From contig DDFH01000006.1 of NCBI GenBank assembly GCA_002337085.1, forward strand, positions 153,098 to 217,097: 64,000 nt of DNA, in the 5' to 3' direction. This stretch comes from Hyphomonadaceae bacterium UBA1933 (GTDB lineage: Bacteria > Pseudomonadota > Alphaproteobacteria > Caulobacterales > Aquidulcibacteraceae). The notes under the pieces are model-generated. The model was not told the DNA's origin. It did no database searches and worked only from the letters and a program-made list of their open reading frames with translations. Shown piece after piece: positions 62,652-64,000 of the stretch (positions are counted from its first letter, which is position 1; each line of letters opens with the position of its first letter). The translations under genes and the position numbers were made by a program.

Positions 62652-63641
62652 ATGACAAAAATTGGTGTTTTAGGCGCGGGTGCATGGGGAAGTGCTTTGG
62701 CACAGGTGTGTGCGGCGGCAAATGACGTTGTTTTGTGGGCTTTTGAAAAAGAAGTTGTTGATGAAATCAACCAAAATCACACCAATGAAAGCTTTTTACC
62801 TGGCATAAAACTCGATGCAAAAATTCATGCCACATCGGATTTGGCGCAAATGGGTGATTGCGATATGTTGCTTGCAGTTATTCCTGCACAATTCATGCGT
62901 CGCTCTTTTGCAAGCCTTGCCCCATATATTAAGGCAGGCACACCAATTATCCTTTGTTCCAAAGGCATTGAACGTGGCACACACTCATTAATGACCGATG
63001 TTTTAAAAGAAACCATCCCCCAATCTGTTCCATGCGTGTTGTCTGGCCCAAGTTTTGCCAAAGATGTGGCAGTAGGCAAACCAACCGCCGTCACCCTTGC
63101 GTGCGAAAATCGTGAATTGGGTGAAAAGATACAGGCGGCAATTTCAATCCCAACCTTCCGCCCCTATCTTGCCGATGATTTAATTGGTGCGGAAATTGGT
63201 GGTGCAGTTAAAAACGTGCTTGCGATTGCCTGCGGCGTTGCCGAGGGGCGCAGGCTTGGTGAAAGCGCGCGTTCGGCACTAATTACCCGTGGTTTTGCCG
63301 AATTGGCGCGCCTTGGGGTGATTATGGGTGCAAAGACCGAAACCCTTATGGGTCTATGTGGGCTTGGTGATTTGGTATTGACATGTTCATCAACAACATC
63401 GCGCAATTTTTCATTAGGTAAAGCATTGGGCGAAGGCCAAAGCCTTGAAGAGGCTTTAAAGGGTAAATTATCGGTCGCCGAAGGTGCGGCAACCGCACCC
63501 GCACTTTTGGAATTATCACTTAAACACGGTGTTGAAATGCCAATCTCAACCGCCGTGGCACAAATATTATCGGGTGAAAAATCAGTTGAAACCGCAATTG
63601 TTGAACTTTTAAACCGCCCATTAAAGCAGGAGAAAAATTAA
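62652..63641 (+). CDS. gpsA: glycerol-3-phosphate dehydrogenase [NAD(P)+]
   Basis: Makes sn-glycerol 3-phosphate for phospholipid synthesis. The Rossmann start GVLGAGAWGSALAQV, SKGIERGT, LSGPSFAKDVA, the catalytic Lys in GGAVKNVLAIACGVAEG, and the C-terminal helical domain are complete over 329 residues. GAGGGCGG lies before the ATG. It overlaps the YciI-like gene by one base. Confidence 0.96.
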   Translation: MTKIGVLGAGAWGSALAQVCAAANDVVLWAFEKEVVDEINQNHTNESFLPGIKLDAKIHATSDLAQMGDCDMLLAVIPAQFMRRSFASLAPYIKAGTPIILCSKGIERGTHSLMTDVLKETIPQSVPCVLSGPSFAKDVAVGKPTAVTLACENRELGEKIQAAISIPTFRPYLADDLIGAEIGGAVKNVLAIACGVAEGRRLGESARSALITRGFAELARLGVIMGAKTETLMGLCGLGDLVLTCSSTTSRNFSLGKALGEGQSLEEALKGKLSVAEGAATAPALLELSLKHGVEMPISTAVAQILSGEKSVETAIVELLNRPLKQEKN

Positions 63642-63931
63642 TGCCAATCTATCATCTTACGGCAATTGATATTGAAAATGGTTTTACATTGCGCGCGGAA
63701 ACCCGCCCAAATCACCTTGAATATCTTGAAAGCCTTGGGACAGATTTATTAATGGCGGGGCCAATTTTAAATAATGAACAAAAGGCAATTGGCACAATTG
63801 CAATAATCAATGCCGAAAATGAAAATATTGCTAAACAACTTTTCGATAAAGACCCCTATGCACAGGCAGGTCTATTTGCATCAACTGTAATAGAAAGAAT
63901 AAATCCGTTATTTGGCAAATGGTGTGGATAA
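63641..63931 (+). CDS. YciI-family protein
   Basis: A 96-residue dimeric alpha-beta-barrel protein: the family pattern starts with RPNHLEYLESLGTDLLMAGP and continues with FDKDPYAQAGLF. Members bind small molecules and some are dehydrochlorinase-like; the function is unknown. It overlaps gpsA by one base, and gpsA-yciI is a frequent order in alphaproteobacteria. Confidence 0.88.
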   Translation: MPIYHLTAIDIENGFTLRAETRPNHLEYLESLGTDLLMAGPILNNEQKAIGTIAIINAENENIAKQLFDKDPYAQAGLFASTVIERINPLFGKWCG

Positions 63932-64000
63932 GTTTTTATTTTATAGATATTTTTATTTTTAATTAACCAAAGCATCTCAAATAGTGCCTTTTGAATTGAA

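Overview
The window looks like a chromosomal segment of a fairly AT-rich alphaproteobacterium. It shows no rRNA, phage, IS or CRISPR signature. Lineage markers are ChvI/ChvG, RegB/RegA, a TipF-type flagellar-site EAL protein, an EipA (DUF1134) homologue, TTAA-N7-TTAA(C) boxes of the CtrA type, and a complete Entner-Doudoroff (ED) cluster. A Caulobacterales/Hyphomonadales-like flagellated, probably marine, respiring heterotroph fits best. The family is not provable from the sequence alone.

Layout. 1-9.5 kb: a cut CheY-like regulator, a secreted peptidoglycan-binding protein, then a tight minus-strand block tamA-tamB-nuclease-gloA (outer-membrane protein assembly). 9.8-17 kb: zwf-pgl-edd-glk-eda-pyk, all plus strand, which carries glucose to pyruvate by the ED route. 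17-23.5 kb: cysE, a GNAT enzyme, tRNA-Ser with two decaying upstream copies of its 5' end, folA-hflK-hflC, and an AbrB/Doc toxin-antitoxin pair leading into a TRIC-like channel. 23.5-32 kb: etfBA, mesaconyl-CoA hydratase (ethylmalonyl-CoA pathway), HIT and HAD enzymes, a TumE/TumA toxin-antitoxin pair, DUF4197, a DUF559 nuclease beside a palindromic element, and lepA.

32-41.6 kb: eipA, a uridine-kinase-like gene, an unusual free-standing C-terminal module of the alphaproteobacterial Suv3/MgpS helicase, tipF with a CtrA box, a sirtuin without visible zinc cysteines, a PfkB adenosine kinase, an ATP-grasp enzyme and glmM. 41.6-46 kb: one minus-strand operon with two two-component systems, chvI-chvG-regB-regA. 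46-54 kb: acid phosphatase, DUF4405, tesB, a 633-residue Asn/Gly-rich repeat protein, a DUF465 gene under a CtrA box followed by three tandem double-hairpin repeats, and divergent efp/epmA. 54-64 kb: a lipidated subtilisin autotransporter with a following lipoprotein, the ohr-gpx-ohrR peroxide block with a 16-bp palindromic operator, a lone sdhB, a LuxR solo, a 45-residue membrane microprotein, and a TetR gene divergent from gpsA-yciI.

The most unusual items are the helicase-less Suv3/MgpS C-terminal module, the Asn/Gly-rich surface protein with a trinucleotide tract and three C-terminal repeats, the merged ChvGI/RegBA operon with a RegB that seems to lack the redox cysteine, and several families of intergenic palindromic repeats. 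No new multi-gene defence or biosynthetic system could be demonstrated. The assignments rest on motif reading without database searches.
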